Assembly: GCA_030425185.1 (NCBI GenBank)
Contig: JAUIAU010000006.1
Coordinates: forward strand, 59,057-123,056
DNA length: 64,000 bases
DNA from: Alphaproteobacteria bacterium
GTDB lineage: Bacteria; Pseudomonadota; Alphaproteobacteria; Rhodobacterales; Rhodobacteraceae
Reading direction: 5' to 3'
Shown here piece after piece: positions 8,618 through 19,610 of this stretch. The translations under genes were made by a program, and so were the position numbers. Every line of letters starts with the position of its first letter. The stretch's first letter is position 1. Under the pieces are notes generated by a model. It saw only the letters and a list, made by a program, of their open reading frames with translations. It was not told the origin of the DNA and did not search any database.

Positions 8618-9262
8618 ATGCTCTCCGCCGCCGACCTCCCCGATACCATCCCGGTCTTCCCGCTGCCGGGGGCGCTGCTCCTGCCGCGCGCCCGGTTGCC
8701 GCTGCACCTGTTCGAGCCGCGCTACCTCGCGATGTTCGAGGACACGCTGAAGACCTCGCACCGGTTGATCGGCATGGTCCAGACCCGCGAGGTGCCGGGT
8801 GGCGGTGAGCGCCGCCTGCAGTCCATCGGCTGCGCGGGCCGCGTGACCGCCTTCTCGGAAACCGAGGACGGCCGCTACATGATCACGCTGTCGGGCATCT
8901 CGCGCTACCGCATCACCCGCGAGATTTCCGGCTTCACGCCCTACCTGAAGGCGGATGTCTCGTGGGACGGCTTCGCGCGCGACCTGGGGCCGACCGAGAC
9001 CGACAAGGGCTTCGATCGCACTGCGTTCCTGAAGCTGCTCGCCCGGTTCTTCGCCGCCCGCGAGTTGCAGACCGACTGGGAAAGTCTGGAACAGGCCGAG
9101 GACGAGTTGCTGATCAACTCGCTCTCGATGCTGTGCCCGTTCGACCCGTCCGACAAGCAGGCCCTGCTCGAAGCCCCGTCGCTGGCCACCCGGCGCGAGA
9201 CCCTCGTGACCCTGATCGAGTTCGCCCTGCGCGGCGGCCAGACGGACGAAATTCTGCAATGA
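8618..9262 (+). CDS. Lon N-terminal (substrate-binding) domain protein
   Basis: A 214-residue stand-alone Lon substrate-binding domain, with [25 protein letters not shown] at the N terminus and [14 protein letters not shown] in the middle. There is no ATPase or protease part. Function is unknown; similar stand-alone proteins are widespread in Alphaproteobacteria. It follows cnoX by 27 bases and overlaps the next gene by 4 (ATGA), so the three are very likely co-transcribed. Confidence 0.88.
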   Translation: MLSAADLPDTIPVFPLPGALLLPRARLPLHLFEPRYLAMFEDTLKTSHRLIGMVQTREVPGGGERRLQSIGCAGRVTAFSETEDGRYMITLSGISRYRITREISGFTPYLKADVSWDGFARDLGPTETDKGFDRTAFLKLLARFFAARELQTDWESLEQAEDELLINSLSMLCPFDPSDKQALLEAPSLATRRETLVTLIEFALRGGQTDEILQ

Positions 9263-9462
9263 GCGACTCTGCCGCGCCGCCGTCCGAAGGGCCGGGCATC
9301 GACCGCCACATGCTGGAGGCACTGGTGTGCCCGTTGACCCGCGCGCCGCTCAAGTACGATCCCGAGCGGCAGGAACTGGTCAGCCGAGCGGCGCATCTGG
9401 CCTACCCGATCCGCAACGGCATTCCGGTGATGATCGAGGACGAGGCGCGCAAGCTCGACTGA
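9259..9462 (+). CDS. Trm112 family protein
   Basis: A 67-residue protein of the Trm112/YcaR type: [25 protein letters not shown], then [21 protein letters not shown]. Only one of the usual zinc cysteines is present, as in many bacterial members. In eukaryotes and archaea Trm112 stabilises methyltransferases; the bacterial role is unclear. The track extends this frame far upstream into the Lon-N gene; the ATGA overlap fixes the start. Confidence 0.88.
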   Translation: MSDSAAPPSEGPGIDRHMLEALVCPLTRAPLKYDPERQELVSRAAHLAYPIRNGIPVMIEDEARKLD

Positions 9463-9480
9463 CCCGCGCTTCCGGTTGGC

Positions 9481-9508
9481 TTGACCGCCCCTGCCGGATG
9501 ACTAGGGT
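9481..9508 (+). promoter_or_regulatory. Putative promoter of waaA-lpxK
   Basis: TTGACC, 16 bases, TAGGGT, located just after the Trm112 stop and about 110 bases before the waaA start. Confidence 0.55.
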
Positions 9509-9616
9509 GCGCGCAACTCCCCGCCGCGCTGGAAGGTTGTGCATGGCCCTGCTCCCGTCTCCCGTTGTTGCCGACCGCCGGTCCGCGGCGATCCGTCCCC
9601 GGAGCTGAGGCGCGCC

Positions 9617-10912
9617 ATGAAGTCCTCCGTCTCGCCGGGCCTCGCGCTCTATCTCGCCCTGTCCGAACGCTGGGCCCCGCTGGTCGAGCGCTATCTCGCC
9701 AAGCGCCTCGCGCGCGGCAAGGAAGACCCCGAGCGCCCGGGCGAGCGGCGCGGCATCGCCGGACGGCCCAGGCCCGATGGCCCGCTGATCTGGTTTCACG
9801 CCGCCAGCGTGGGCGAGTCGCTCTCGACCCTCGAACTGATCCGCCGGGTGGGCGAGCGCCGTCCCGACATCAACGTGATGGTGACCACGGGCACCCGCAC
9901 CTCGGCCGCGCTGATGGGCGTGCGCATGTCGAAGAACGCCTTTCACCAGTACGTCCCGGTGGATGTGCGGCCCTACATCCGCAAGTTCCTCGATCACTGG
10001 AAGCCGGACATGGCCGTCTGGACCGAAAGCGAGCTGTGGCCCGCGCTGGTCCACGAAACCTCGCGCACCGGTATCCCGATGATGTTGCTGAACGCGCGGA
10101 TGTCCTATGCCAGCCATGACCGCTGGCGCTGGTTCCCGGGCATGGCCCGGTCCGTTCTCGGCGCCTTCGATCACGCGCTGGCGCAGGATGAGGACAGCGC
10201 AAGACACCTGCGCCTGCTCGGCTATCCGCGCGACCGGATCGAGGTGACGGGCTTCCTGAAGGAAGGCGCGCAAGTCCTGCCGCATGACGAGTCCGAGCGC
10301 GCCCGCATCGCTGCCTGCATCGGCACGCGACCCACGTGGTTCGCGGCCTCGACCCATGCCGGCGAGGATGAAATCGTGCTGGCCGCGCACAAGCTCGCGC
10401 TGCGCCGGACGCACCGGCTGATGCTGATCCTCGCGCCGCGCCATCCCGAGCGGTTCGACGATGTCGCCGCTTTGATCGAGGCACAGGGTCTTCGGATGGC
10501 GCGCCGCTCGAAGGGCGAATACCCGGATCAGGACACAGACGTCTATCTCGCCGACTCGATGGGCGAGATGGGGCTGTGGTACCGGCTGGCACCGGTGTCG
10601 ATCGTCTGCGGCTCGCTGCGCGACCGGATCGGCGGGCACAACCCGTTCGAGCCTGCCGCGCTCGGGTCGGCCATCCTCCACGGGCCCTACATGTTCAACT
10701 TCTCGGACATCTATGCCCGGCTGGCCGAGGCGAAGGCAGCGATCGAGGTCACGACGGCCGAGGATCTGGCCCGGAACGTCCAGGAGCTGCTCGCGCCCGA
10801 CCGGGCCGCAGAACTGGCGAAGGCGGCGTGGGAGGTCTCGTCGCGCGGCGCCGAGGTGACCGAGTGCGCCGTGACGACCCTGCTCGAGATTTTCGACAAC
10901 CGGGGCGCGTGA
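9617..10912 (+). CDS. waaA: Kdo transferase (lipid IVA 3-deoxy-D-manno-octulosonic acid transferase)
   Basis: A 431-residue glycosyltransferase adding Kdo to lipid A precursor at the inner face of the cytoplasmic membrane. Family motifs: [44 protein letters not shown], and the donor-binding [25 protein letters not shown] near the C terminus. I chose ATG 9617 because GAGG lies at a proper distance; the track adds 26 residues with no similarity. The stop overlaps the lpxK start (TGATG), indicating translational coupling. Confidence 0.93.
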   Translation: MKSSVSPGLALYLALSERWAPLVERYLAKRLARGKEDPERPGERRGIAGRPRPDGPLIWFHAASVGESLSTLELIRRVGERRPDINVMVTTGTRTSAALMGVRMSKNAFHQYVPVDVRPYIRKFLDHWKPDMAVWTESELWPALVHETSRTGIPMMLLNARMSYASHDRWRWFPGMARSVLGAFDHALAQDEDSARHLRLLGYPRDRIEVTGFLKEGAQVLPHDESERARIAACIGTRPTWFAASTHAGEDEIVLAAHKLALRRTHRLMLILAPRHPERFDDVAALIEAQGLRMARRSKGEYPDQDTDVYLADSMGEMGLWYRLAPVSIVCGSLRDRIGGHNPFEPAALGSAILHGPYMFNFSDIYARLAEAKAAIEVTTAEDLARNVQELLAPDRAAELAKAAWEVSSRGAEVTECAVTTLLEIFDNRGA

Positions 10913-11907
10913 TGCGCGCGCCGGGCTTTTGGGACCGCGACCCGGCCCGGCCCGGCCTGCGCGCCCGTCTGCTGTCGCCGCTGGGCGCGCTCTACGCGAT
11001 GGGCACGGCCCGGCGTCTGGCCCGGGGGGGCGGTATCGATCCGGGCGTGCCGGTCATCTGCGTCGGCAACCTGAACGCCGGGGGCACCGGCAAGACCCCG
11101 ACCGTGATCGCGCTGGCCGAGCGCCTGAGCGCGCGCGGCCAGGCCGTGCACGTGGTCACGCGCGGCTATGGCGGGGACCTGACCGGTCCGGTCCGGGTCG
11201 ATCCGCTGACCCATACCGCGGACCAGACCGGCGACGAGCCGCTGCTGATCGCGGCGTTCTGCCCGGTCTGGGTGGCGAAGGACCGGGTTGCCGGGGCGCG
11301 GGCGGCGGTGGCCGCTGGGGCCGGTGTGATCCTGCTCGACGACGGGTTCCAGGACCCCTCCCTGGCAAAAGCGCTGTCGCTGGTCGTGGTCGATGCCCGC
11401 ACCGGCTTCGGCAACGGGCGCTGCCTGCCCGCCGGTCCGCTGCGCGAGCCTGTCGCGATGGGCCTGCGGCGCGCCAACATGGTGCTGTCGATCGGCGATC
11501 CGGCGGCGCAGGGCGCGTTCCGGGCCCGCTGGGGCGCGGCGCTGGGCACGCTGCCGCACCTGACGGGCGCACTCGCCCCGTTGCCGACCGGGATGCCGTG
11601 GCGCGGGATGCGGGTGCTGGCCTTCGCCGGGATCGGGCATCCGGAGAAGTTCTTTGCCAGCCTGCGCGCCGTCGGGGCAGAGGTGGTGCGGGGCGAGGCG
11701 CTGGAGGATCACCAGCCGCTGACGCCGAAGCTCATGCAGCGGCTGACGGCGGAGGCAAAGCTGACCGGCGCACAACTGGTGACGACCGAGAAGGACGCGG
11801 TGCGTCTGCCGCCGCAGTTACGCTGGCAGGTCCTGCCATTCCCGGTCCGGCTGGCGCTGGACGATCCCGGCCCGCTCGACGCAGGCTTCAGCGCGCTTTC
11901 GCTCTGA
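10912..11907 (+). CDS. lpxK: Tetraacyldisaccharide 4'-kinase
   Basis: A 331-residue P-loop kinase that phosphorylates the 4' position of the lipid A disaccharide to give lipid IVA. The Walker A motif [15 protein letters not shown] lies at about residue 45, [12 protein letters not shown] follows, and the [11 protein letters not shown] motif sits near residue 142. It directly precedes WaaA in the pathway, and the genes are coupled by a one-base overlap. The 3' end overlaps the convergent CoA-transferase gene by 20 bases. Confidence 0.94.
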   Translation: MRAPGFWDRDPARPGLRARLLSPLGALYAMGTARRLARGGGIDPGVPVICVGNLNAGGTGKTPTVIALAERLSARGQAVHVVTRGYGGDLTGPVRVDPLTHTADQTGDEPLLIAAFCPVWVAKDRVAGARAAVAAGAGVILLDDGFQDPSLAKALSLVVVDARTGFGNGRCLPAGPLREPVAMGLRRANMVLSIGDPAAQGAFRARWGAALGTLPHLTGALAPLPTGMPWRGMRVLAFAGIGHPEKFFASLRAVGAEVVRGEALEDHQPLTPKLMQRLTAEAKLTGAQLVTTEKDAVRLPPQLRWQVLPFPVRLALDDPGPLDAGFSALSL

Positions 11908-13036
11908 GCGGACCCAGCACCGCCTCGGTATCCGCGCCGAGGGCGGGCGACGGCCGGTCGAGCTTCAGCGCCGCGTCCGAGAACCGGAAGGGCGAGCGCA
12001 CCGAGGGCACCCCGTCGAGGTCGAGCGCCATGCCGCGCGCCTGCACCTGCGGGTCGGCAAAGACCTCGGCCAGGTCGTTGATCGGTCCTGCGGGAATGCC
12101 CCGTTCCTCGCAGGCGGCCAGAAGGTCGGCCTTGGCCCAGGTCAGGGTCCGCTCCGTCAGCCGCCGGGTCAGCGTATCGCGGTGCGCGATGCGGTCCGCG
12201 TTGGTCCGGTAGTCCGGGTCGTCCTTCATGTCGCCGAGGTCCAGCACGTCGCACAGCCGCTGGTACTGCGCATCGTTGCCGGTGGCGATGATGATCCAGC
12301 CGTCGGCGCAGTCGAAGACCTGGTAGGGCGTCAGGTTCTGGTGCGCGTTGCCGATCCGCCGGGGCGCCTCGCCTGTGGTCAGGTAGTTCATCGCCTGGTT
12401 CGCCATGATCGACGTGGCGACGTCGAGCAGGCTCATGTCGATGTGCTGGCCCTGTCCGGTCTGGTCGCGCTGGCGCAGCGCCGCGAGGATCGCCGACACC
12501 GAGTAGACCCCGGTCAGGATGTCGGTGACGGCAACGCCCATCTTCTGCGGCTGGCCCTCCGGTGCGCCGGTAACCGACATGATCCCGGACATGCCCTGGA
12601 TGATGTAGTCATAGCCCGCCCGGTGCGCGTAGGGCCCGTCCTGCCCGAACCCGGTGATCGAGCAGATCACCAGCCGGGGAAACCGCGCCCGCAGGCTGTC
12701 GGCATCGAGGCCGTATTTCTTCAGCCCGCCAACCTTGAAGTTCTCGATCAGGACATCCGCGTCCTCGAGCAGCGCGAACAGGTCCGCGCGTCCGGCCTCG
12801 GTGCTGAAATCGACGATGACCGATCGTTTGCCCCGGTTGCAGGCGTGGAAATACGCCGCCGAGCGGTCCTCGCCGCGCTCGATGAAGGGCGGACCCCAGC
12901 GGCGGGTGTCATCGCCCTCGGGCGCTTCGACCTTGATGACGTCGGCGCCGAGATCGGACAGGGTTTGACCGGCCCAGGGGCCGGCCAGGATACGGGCGAG
13001 TTCGACGACCTTCAGGCCGGTCAGCGGGGCGGTCAT
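11888..13036 (-). CDS. Class III (CaiB/BaiF) CoA-transferase
   Basis: A 382-residue family III CoA-transferase. It begins [31 protein letters not shown] and has the CoA-site region [27 protein letters not shown]. The conserved catalytic Asp lies in [14 protein letters not shown] (about residue 180). It moves CoA between carboxylic acids, but the acid cannot be read from sequence; homologues act on carnitine, formyl, succinyl or mesaconyl derivatives. It appears to be a single gene with a DsbA-like gene just upstream on the same strand. Confidence 0.9.
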   Translation of the reverse strand: MTAPLTGLKVVELARILAGPWAGQTLSDLGADVIKVEAPEGDDTRRWGPPFIERGEDRSAAYFHACNRGKRSVIVDFSTEAGRADLFALLEDADVLIENFKVGGLKKYGLDADSLRARFPRLVICSITGFGQDGPYAHRAGYDYIIQGMSGIMSVTGAPEGQPQKMGVAVTDILTGVYSVSAILAALRQRDQTGQGQHIDMSLLDVATSIMANQAMNYLTTGEAPRRIGNAHQNLTPYQVFDCADGWIIIATGNDAQYQRLCDVLDLGDMKDDPDYRTNADRIAHRDTLTRRLTERTLTWAKADLLAACEERGIPAGPINDLAEVFADPQVQARGMALDLDGVPSVRSPFRFSDAALKLDRPSPALGADTEAVLGPLRAKAR

Positions 13037-13046
13037 GCCGGGCGCG

Positions 13047-13718
13047 TCAGCCGCCGAGCTTCTCGTCGAGCACCTTGCGGAAGTCGGCGTAGCTCATGTT
13101 CGAGTAGGGCTCGCCGTCGATGATGAAGGACGGCGTGGCGGTCACGTTGTCGGCCTCGGCGTTCTGCTGGTAGACGGCGACCATCGCCTGCGCCATCTCC
13201 GCGTCCTGCATGCAGGCGTCGAGGGTCTCGGCTTCGAGACCGGCCGCCAGCCCGATCTTCTTCAGCGCTGCCGCGATCTGGCCCGGCTCGCCGCCGCCCG
13301 CGCGGGCCCAGTCGGCCTGCTGGTCGAACAGCATCTCGGTCACGCCGAAATACCGCATCGGTCCGGCGCAGCGCGCGACCATCCCGGCCCAGAGGCCGAA
13401 GCGGTCGAAGTAGACCTCGCGGTAGATGAACTTGACCTTCCCGGTCTCGATGTAATCCGCCTTCAGTTGCGGGAACACGTTGGTGTGGAAGTTGGCGCAG
13501 TGCGGGCAGGTGAACGAGGCATACTCGATCACGGTCACCGGCGCGCTCTCGTCGCCCAGCACCATCTCCACCACGCGGCTGGTGTCGATCTCCTGCGCCT
13601 CCGGGTCGCTGATCGGGGCGAGGTCGGGCACGGACACCGTGCCGCCGCGCTGGGTCAGGAACCAGCCGCCGAGCGCGAGCACGACGACACCGGCGATGAG
13701 CGAAACGGAACGCAGCAT
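13047..13718 (-). CDS. DsbA-family thiol:disulfide protein, membrane-anchored
   Basis: A 223-residue protein with one N-terminal hydrophobic segment (SLIAGVVVLALGGWFL), likely an uncleaved anchor or signal, and a periplasmic thioredoxin fold. The active site is FTCPHCANFH, and the cis-proline is in ATPSFIIDGEPY. This is the DsbA-like type often seen in Alphaproteobacteria. It is 9 bases downstream of the DUF721 gene on the same strand and probably co-transcribed with it. Confidence 0.9.
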   Translation of the reverse strand: MLRSVSLIAGVVVLALGGWFLTQRGGTVSVPDLAPISDPEAQEIDTSRVVEMVLGDESAPVTVIEYASFTCPHCANFHTNVFPQLKADYIETGKVKFIYREVYFDRFGLWAGMVARCAGPMRYFGVTEMLFDQQADWARAGGGEPGQIAAALKKIGLAAGLEAETLDACMQDAEMAQAMVAVYQQNAEADNVTATPSFIIDGEPYSNMSYADFRKVLDEKLGG

Positions 13719-13727
13719 GGAAACTCC

Positions 13728-14228
13728 TCAGGTCTGTCCCGGTCGGGATAGGATGTTTGCCCCCATGCGTTCAAGCGCGGCGCGCAGGCGGTCGTCGCCG
13801 ATGTCGGCAGCCAGACCGCGCGCCGTCTCGATCACGGCGGGGGCAGGGGTGTCGGGTTCGGCCTGGTAGGCCGTCTGGGTCTCGGCGAAGCCATGCGCCG
13901 AGGTCTGGGTGATCTTCACGCGGGCGACGGCGTTGTAGCCGTAGCAGGCGTTGACTCGCTGGCGCAGCGCCTCCTTCTGCATCTCCACCAGCGGCGCGGC
14001 GGCGCCGGTGGTCAGCACGGTCAGCGTCGCACCGAGGCCCTGCCGCCCGTAGCCGACCTCGACCGGACGGCAGAGCGCGGCGATGTCGGGGCCGGCGACC
14101 TCGGCCCAGCGGGTCAGCAGCTTCGAGACCGCGAAGCCCCGGCTCTCGCCCGCCTTGCGGATACGGGCCTGCAACAGCGCGCCGGTCTGGCGGAAGCCGC
14201 GGGCGCGGGGCTGATCGGGGGCGGACAT
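13728..14228 (-). CDS. DUF721 (DciA-like) protein
   Basis: A 166-residue protein with the DUF721 core in its first ~100 residues (LTRWAEVAGPDIAALCRPVEVGYG, LTVLTTGAAAPLVEMQKEALRQRVNACYG). DUF721 proteins such as DciA help load the replicative helicase in bacteria lacking DnaC. Whether this alphaproteobacterial form does so is not shown by sequence alone. Divergent from mutY across about 87 bases. Confidence 0.82.
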   Translation of the reverse strand: MSAPDQPRARGFRQTGALLQARIRKAGESRGFAVSKLLTRWAEVAGPDIAALCRPVEVGYGRQGLGATLTVLTTGAAAPLVEMQKEALRQRVNACYGYNAVARVKITQTSAHGFAETQTAYQAEPDTPAPAVIETARGLAADIGDDRLRAALERMGANILSRPGQT

Positions 14229-14315
14229 CGGGTCGGGTCGCTTTCCTTGGAACGTCTCCTACCATACGTCACGGGCGGGCAAGGGCCAGTGGGCACGGGA
14301 CAAGGACACTCAAGA

Positions 14316-15374
14316 ATGCGTGACGCCGCGGAGACCGCGCTGCCGGAGCTTCTGCTCGGCTGGTACGACCGCCACGCCCGCGTGCTGCCGTGGCGGGTGC
14401 CGCCCGGCTCGGCGCGGCGCGCCGATCCCTACCGGGTCTGGCTGTCCGAGGTGATGCTGCAGCAGACCACGGTCGCGGCGGTGAAGGACTACTTCGCCCG
14501 GTTCACCGCGCGCTGGCCGGATGTCGCGGCGCTCGCCGCCGCCGAGGATGCCGAGGTCATGGCAGCCTGGGCCGGCCTCGGCTACTACGCCCGCGCCCGC
14601 AACCTGCTGAAATGCGCGCGGGTCGTGAGTGCCGAGCACGGCGGCGTCTTTCCCGACACGGTCGAGGGCCTGCGCGCCTTGCCGGGGATCGGCCCCTACA
14701 CTGCCGCCGCCATCGCCGCGATTGCCTTCGACCGCCCGGAGACCGTGGTGGACGGCAACGTCGAGCGGGTGATGAGCCGCCTCAACGCCATCGAGACGCC
14801 GCTGCCCGCCGCGAAACCGCTGCTGGTGGCCGCCGCCGATGCGCTGACGCCGCAGGCGCGGCCCGGCGACTATGCGCAGGCGGCGATGGACCTCGGCGCC
14901 ACGATCTGCACCCCGAAGTCGCCCGCCTGCGGGATCTGTCCATGGCGCGACCCCTGTGCCGCGCGGGCGGCGGGGATCGCGGCCGACCTGCCCCGCAAGT
15001 CCCCGAAGAAGGCCAAGCCGGTGCGGCAGGGTCTTGTCTATCTCGCCCGCCGCACCGACGGGGCCTTCCTGCTGGAGACCCGGCCGGAAAGCGGCCTGCT
15101 CGGCGGGATGCTCGGCTGGCCCACGACCGACTGGACCGAGGCCGTGCCGCCGGACGCGCCGCCGCTGGCGGCGGACTGGCGCGACCCCGGGCTGGAGGTG
15201 CGCCACACCTTCACCCATTTCCACCTGCGGCTCGGGCTGCGGCTGGCGGATGTGGCCGCCGATGCCCGGCCGGAGCGGGGTGCGTTCGTCGACCGCCACG
15301 CCTTTCGCCCCACGGCGCTGCCGACCCTCATGCGCAAGGCGATCGACCTGGTGACCCCGTGGCCCGGCGCGTGA
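14316..15374 (+). CDS. mutY: A/G-specific adenine glycosylase
   Basis: Removes adenine mispaired with 8-oxoguanine. A 352-residue protein with the helix-hairpin-helix LPGIGPYTAAAIAAIAFD, the catalytic Asp in VVDGNVERVMSR, and a 4Fe-4S cluster loop with four Cys (CTPKSPACGICPWRDPC). A C-terminal NUDIX-like domain (about 225-345) recognises the oxidised base. ATG 14316 (MRDAAE) is the sensible start; the track extends 141 codons into the DUF721 gene. The family's early Glu is in LSEVMLQQTTV. Confidence 0.95.
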   Translation: MRDAAETALPELLLGWYDRHARVLPWRVPPGSARRADPYRVWLSEVMLQQTTVAAVKDYFARFTARWPDVAALAAAEDAEVMAAWAGLGYYARARNLLKCARVVSAEHGGVFPDTVEGLRALPGIGPYTAAAIAAIAFDRPETVVDGNVERVMSRLNAIETPLPAAKPLLVAAADALTPQARPGDYAQAAMDLGATICTPKSPACGICPWRDPCAARAAGIAADLPRKSPKKAKPVRQGLVYLARRTDGAFLLETRPESGLLGGMLGWPTTDWTEAVPPDAPPLAADWRDPGLEVRHTFTHFHLRLGLRLADVAADARPERGAFVDRHAFRPTALPTLMRKAIDLVTPWPGA

Positions 15375-15388
15375 CCCCGCGTCCGAAT

Positions 15389-15417
15389 TGAAGGCGCATC
15401 CGGGCTTGGCTAGACTC
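15389..15417 (+). promoter_or_regulatory. Putative promoter of alkB
   Basis: TTGAAG, 17 bases, TAGACT, placed directly behind the mutY stop and 30 bases before the alkB ATG. It implies transcription separate from mutY. Confidence 0.6.
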
Positions 15418-15447
15418 AGGCGCAGCCCGCGCATCGGAGGAACGACC

Positions 15448-16605
15448 ATGTCCGCCACGACGCTGAACGCCCCGTCCGAGTTTTCCAGCCTGCGGCGGGC
15501 ATTGCCCTTCGCGCTGTCCTTCACCGTCGTGCCGGTCATCGTGGTGGCGGCGCTGCAGGGCGGAGTCTGGCTGCTGCTGCCGCCGCTTTACACCTGGGCG
15601 CTGTTCTCGCTGCTCGACGCGCTGCTGGGTCTGAACGAGGAGAACCCCGACACCGACACGCCGGAGGCCGATCTCTACTGGTACCGGGCGATCGTGATGG
15701 CATGGTTCCCGGTGCAGGCCCTGACCGCGCTCGCGCTGGTGGCATGGGTTCCGGGGGCCGCGCACCTGGCCGGCTGGGAGAAATTCGCCGTCTTCTTCGG
15801 GGTCGGGATCATGAACGGCACCATCGGCATCGTCTACGCGCACGAGCTGATGCACCAGAAGAACCGGCTGGAGCGCTGGCTGGGCGACCTGCTGATGACC
15901 ATGGTGCTCTACGGTCATTTCCGCACCGAGCATTTGCTGGTGCACCATCGCTATGTCGGCACCCCGCGCGACGCGGTGACCGCGCGCTACAACGAGAGCT
16001 TCCACCGCTTCTTTCCCCGCGTGGTGCGCGAGGGCTTGTCGAGCGCGTGGCGGGCCGAGGCGCAGATGTTGTCCCGCAAGGGTCTGTCGAAGTGGCACCG
16101 CAGCAACCCGCACTGGCGCTACTGGGCCCTGCAGGGCGCGTGGCTGCTGCTGGCGCTGTGGATCGGCGGGGTCTGGGGTCTGGTGCTCTTCGTCTGGGCC
16201 GCGATGGTCGCGGTCTGGCAACTGGAACTCGTCAACTACGTCGAGCACTACGGACTGACCCGCAAGCATCTCGGCGAGGGCAAGTACGAGCATGTCCTGC
16301 CGCGCCATTCCTGGAATGCTGCGCAGAAGGCGTCGAACTGGCTGCTGATCAATCTGCAGCGCCATTCGGACCACCACTATAAGCCCGACCGCCGCTTTCC
16401 GCTCTTGCAGACCTATGCCGAGACCGAGGCGCCCGCGCTGCCCTACGGCTATCCGGTGATGACCACCGCCGCGCTGATCCCGCCGCTGTGGCGCCGGATC
16501 ATGAACCCGCGCGTGCGCCGCTGGCGGGCGATGTTCTACCCCGAGATCGCGGACTGGTCCGACTACAACAAGGGCCGCACCCCGATGCCGAAAGGCGCGA
16601 GCTGA
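15448..16605 (+). CDS. alkB: Alkane 1-monooxygenase
   Basis: A 385-residue membrane diiron hydroxylase that turns medium-chain n-alkanes into 1-alkanols. All histidine motifs are present: HELMHQK (about residue 132), EHLLVHHRYVGT (161) and LQRHSDHH (about 303), plus the NYVEHYGLTRK box typical of alkane-specific members. Several hydrophobic segments fit six membrane helices. The ATG has a GGAGG upstream and its own promoter. Rubredoxin and rubredoxin reductase, which it needs, are not in this window. Confidence 0.95.
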   Translation: MSATTLNAPSEFSSLRRALPFALSFTVVPVIVVAALQGGVWLLLPPLYTWALFSLLDALLGLNEENPDTDTPEADLYWYRAIVMAWFPVQALTALALVAWVPGAAHLAGWEKFAVFFGVGIMNGTIGIVYAHELMHQKNRLERWLGDLLMTMVLYGHFRTEHLLVHHRYVGTPRDAVTARYNESFHRFFPRVVREGLSSAWRAEAQMLSRKGLSKWHRSNPHWRYWALQGAWLLLALWIGGVWGLVLFVWAAMVAVWQLELVNYVEHYGLTRKHLGEGKYEHVLPRHSWNAAQKASNWLLINLQRHSDHHYKPDRRFPLLQTYAETEAPALPYGYPVMTTAALIPPLWRRIMNPRVRRWRAMFYPEIADWSDYNKGRTPMPKGAS

Positions 16606-16611
16606 GGCACG

Positions 16612-16642
16612 AAAAAACCCCGCCCCTTGGAGGCGGGCGGGG
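16612..16642 (-). terminator. Rho-independent terminator of ccrM
   Basis: Stem CCCCGCCC / GGGCGGGG with six A residues on the plus strand, which read as a T run for minus-strand transcripts. It lies between the convergent alkB and ccrM genes and mainly serves ccrM. Confidence 0.8.
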
Positions 16643-16701
16643 TCAGTCGCGTGCCGTGGAGCGGCCACAGGCACGGGCGGTAACGGGTGATGCAGGCCGG
16701 G

Positions 16702-17904
<1,203 letters not shown>

Positions 17905-17910
17905 AGAGGG

Positions 17911-18546
17911 TTAGAAAGCGTTCTTTAACAACATGTTGCGGACGGGACCGAAGGACCGTCTATGATGCGGCGTCACCCCCAGATGTTGTAGGGCAGCGCG
18001 GTGCTCTGCCGTGGGGTAGCCTGCGTTGCGCTCCCAGCCATAGCCGGGATGGGCCTCGGCCAGCCGTCGCATCAGCGCGTCGCGGTATTCCTTCGCCACG
18101 ATCGACGCCGCTGCGACCGACAGGCAGCGCGCGTCGCCCTTCACCACGGCCTCGGCCGGGCAGGGCCAGCCCGCCGGGATGTCGCGCCCGTCGATCACCG
18201 CGGCGACCGCGCCGCCGGGCAGGCCGTCGAGGGCCCGCCGCATGGCGAGGTGCGTTGCCCCCCGGATGTTCAGCCGGTCGATCTCGGCGACGCTCGCCTC
18301 GGCGATGCTGACGTCAGCCTGCGCCGCGATCTCCAGCGTGAGGGCGGCGCGGCGGGCGGCGGTCAGCGCCTTCGAATCCGCGAGGCCGGCCGGCACCCGC
18401 GCAAAGTCCAGCACCACCGCGGCGGCCACCACCGGCCCGGCCAGCGGGCCGCGCCCGACCTCGTCGATACCGGCGACGCGCAGCAGGCCGCGGGCGTGGA
18501 AGGCGGCCTCGAAGGTCTGGTCGGGGGCAGGGCGGCGCGATGTCAT
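17911..18546 (-). CDS. rnhB: Ribonuclease HII
   Basis: A 211-residue enzyme that cuts RNA of RNA-DNA hybrids and single ribonucleotides in DNA. The signature [22 protein letters not shown] gives the first catalytic Asp and Glu, AVIDGRDIP the next Asp, and [19 protein letters not shown] the last. ATG 18546 (MTSRRP) is used; the track extends through the neighbouring gene. ccrM follows about 100 bases downstream on the same strand but appears to have its own promoter. Confidence 0.94.
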   Translation of the reverse strand: MTSRRPAPDQTFEAAFHARGLLRVAGIDEVGRGPLAGPVVAAAVVLDFARVPAGLADSKALTAARRAALTLEIAAQADVSIAEASVAEIDRLNIRGATHLAMRRALDGLPGGAVAAVIDGRDIPAGWPCPAEAVVKGDARCLSVAAASIVAKEYRDALMRRLAEAHPGYGWERNAGYPTAEHRAALQHLGVTPHHRRSFGPVRNMLLKNAF

Positions 18547-18590
18547 CGGGATCTTGTGCCGTGCCGCCCGGCCCGGTGCAAACGCGAAAC

Positions 18591-18614
18591 GGGGCGGAGG
18601 TTGCCCTCCGCCCC
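18591..18614 (-). terminator. Strong hairpin, probable terminator of the 18644-19093 gene
   Basis: A perfect 10-bp stem (GGGGCGGAGG / CCTCCGCCCC) with a 4-nt loop, followed on the minus strand by a modest TTTCGCGTTT stretch. It separates the exported-protein gene from rnhB. Confidence 0.65.
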
Positions 18615-18643
18615 GCACTGCTCGGCCTCGGTGGGGTCCGGGG

Positions 18644-19093
18644 TCAGAGACGGTAGCCCGAGCGCCGCAGGCACTGCTCGGTGTAATAGGTGATGGTGCG
18701 GCCGTAGATCCGGCCGCTGCGGGCGCAGGACGCGGCGGCCTGGGTCGAGATGTTGTTACGACGCAGGCAGGGCTCGCCGTAGACCGTCGCGTAGCGTCCG
18801 CCGTGGCCCAGCTGGACCTCCCGCGCACAGGAGGCGGGAATGTAGTAGCCGCGATGGTTCCAGCGGTCGCCGTGGCGCCCGAAGTCGTCGTTGTGGTTGC
18901 GGCGGTTCGCGGTGTCGTCGTTGTTGTTCGCGTTCGCGATCCCGGCGGCGATGATGCCCAGGGCGACCGCGCCGACGAGGAACTTGCCCAGATCGTCGTT
19001 CGCTTTCGCGGGGGCCGCGGTGGCGCCCAAGGCACCCAGCGCGACGGTCAGGCTGAGGGCGAGGGCGGAAGCGGTCTTGGTCAGGGTCTTCAT
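18644..19093 (-). CDS. Exported protein with two ASCAR...CLRR modules, function unknown
   Basis: A 149-residue protein not assigned to a known family. Residues 1-30 are a clear signal peptide ([23 protein letters not shown]). A hydrophobic stretch ([16 protein letters not shown]) and an Asn/Asp/His-rich linker follow. The C-terminal 70 residues hold an internal duplication: [10 protein letters not shown]...GEPCLRR and [11 protein letters not shown]...TEQCLRR, each with one Cys pair, suggesting two small disulfide-bonded units in the periplasm. It has its own terminator. No neighbour points to a role. Confidence 0.75.
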   Translation of the reverse strand: MKTLTKTASALALSLTVALGALGATAAPAKANDDLGKFLVGAVALGIIAAGIANANNNDDTANRRNHNDDFGRHGDRWNHRGYYIPASCAREVQLGHGGRYATVYGEPCLRRNNISTQAAASCARSGRIYGRTITYYTEQCLRRSGYRL

Positions 19094-19322
19094 GGCGTGT
19101 CCTTTCGGGTACGGGGCGCCATCGGGCGCTTGGATCGTGGGGCGCTCGGGGTCGGTGCGTCCGGCCCGTCGCGGTGATGGACTGACCTTGGCCCCGAGCG
19201 CCGAAATCGCGCAATATCACCGCCCCGCTATGCGATAGCAACCGCGCAAACCCCTGCCGCTATTGAATATCGCGCGGGCGGGCGACAGGGTGGGGACACA
19301 CAAGACCACAGGCAGGTCCCCC

Positions 19323-19610
19323 ATGAAACAGGCTCTTCTCGCGCTTCCGCTCCTCGTGCTGGCCGCGCTTCCGGCGCAGGCCGCGTGCTATGCGGACTAC
19401 AAGGCCAAGACCGACAATCCGCTGCGGCTGCACTACGGCGTGGCGCAGATTTCCGACGGTGCCTGCGGCAACCGCGGGGCCGCCGCCGCCGAGCTCAGCC
19501 CGCGTCTCGCCGCCGGGGGGTGGACTTTGCTCGACATCGTCTCGACATTCGGGCCGGAAGGACTGAACGAGAGACGGGCCGATGCCGGACAATTCTATCT
19601 CCGCTTCTGA
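19323..19610 (+). CDS. Small exported protein, function unknown
   Basis: A 95-residue protein with a typical signal peptide (MKQALLALPLLVLAALPAQA, cleavage before ACYADY). The mature part is about 75 residues with two Cys (ACYADY, GACGNRG) and ends QFYLRF. It resembles no family I can name. ATG 19323 gives a clean signal peptide; the track's 19263 start does not. The last 29 bases overlap the start of the next gene, a membrane protein with a DNA-binding-like domain, so the two may act together. Confidence 0.7.
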   Translation: MKQALLALPLLVLAALPAQAACYADYKAKTDNPLRLHYGVAQISDGACGNRGAAAAELSPRLAAGGWTLLDIVSTFGPEGLNERRADAGQFYLRF

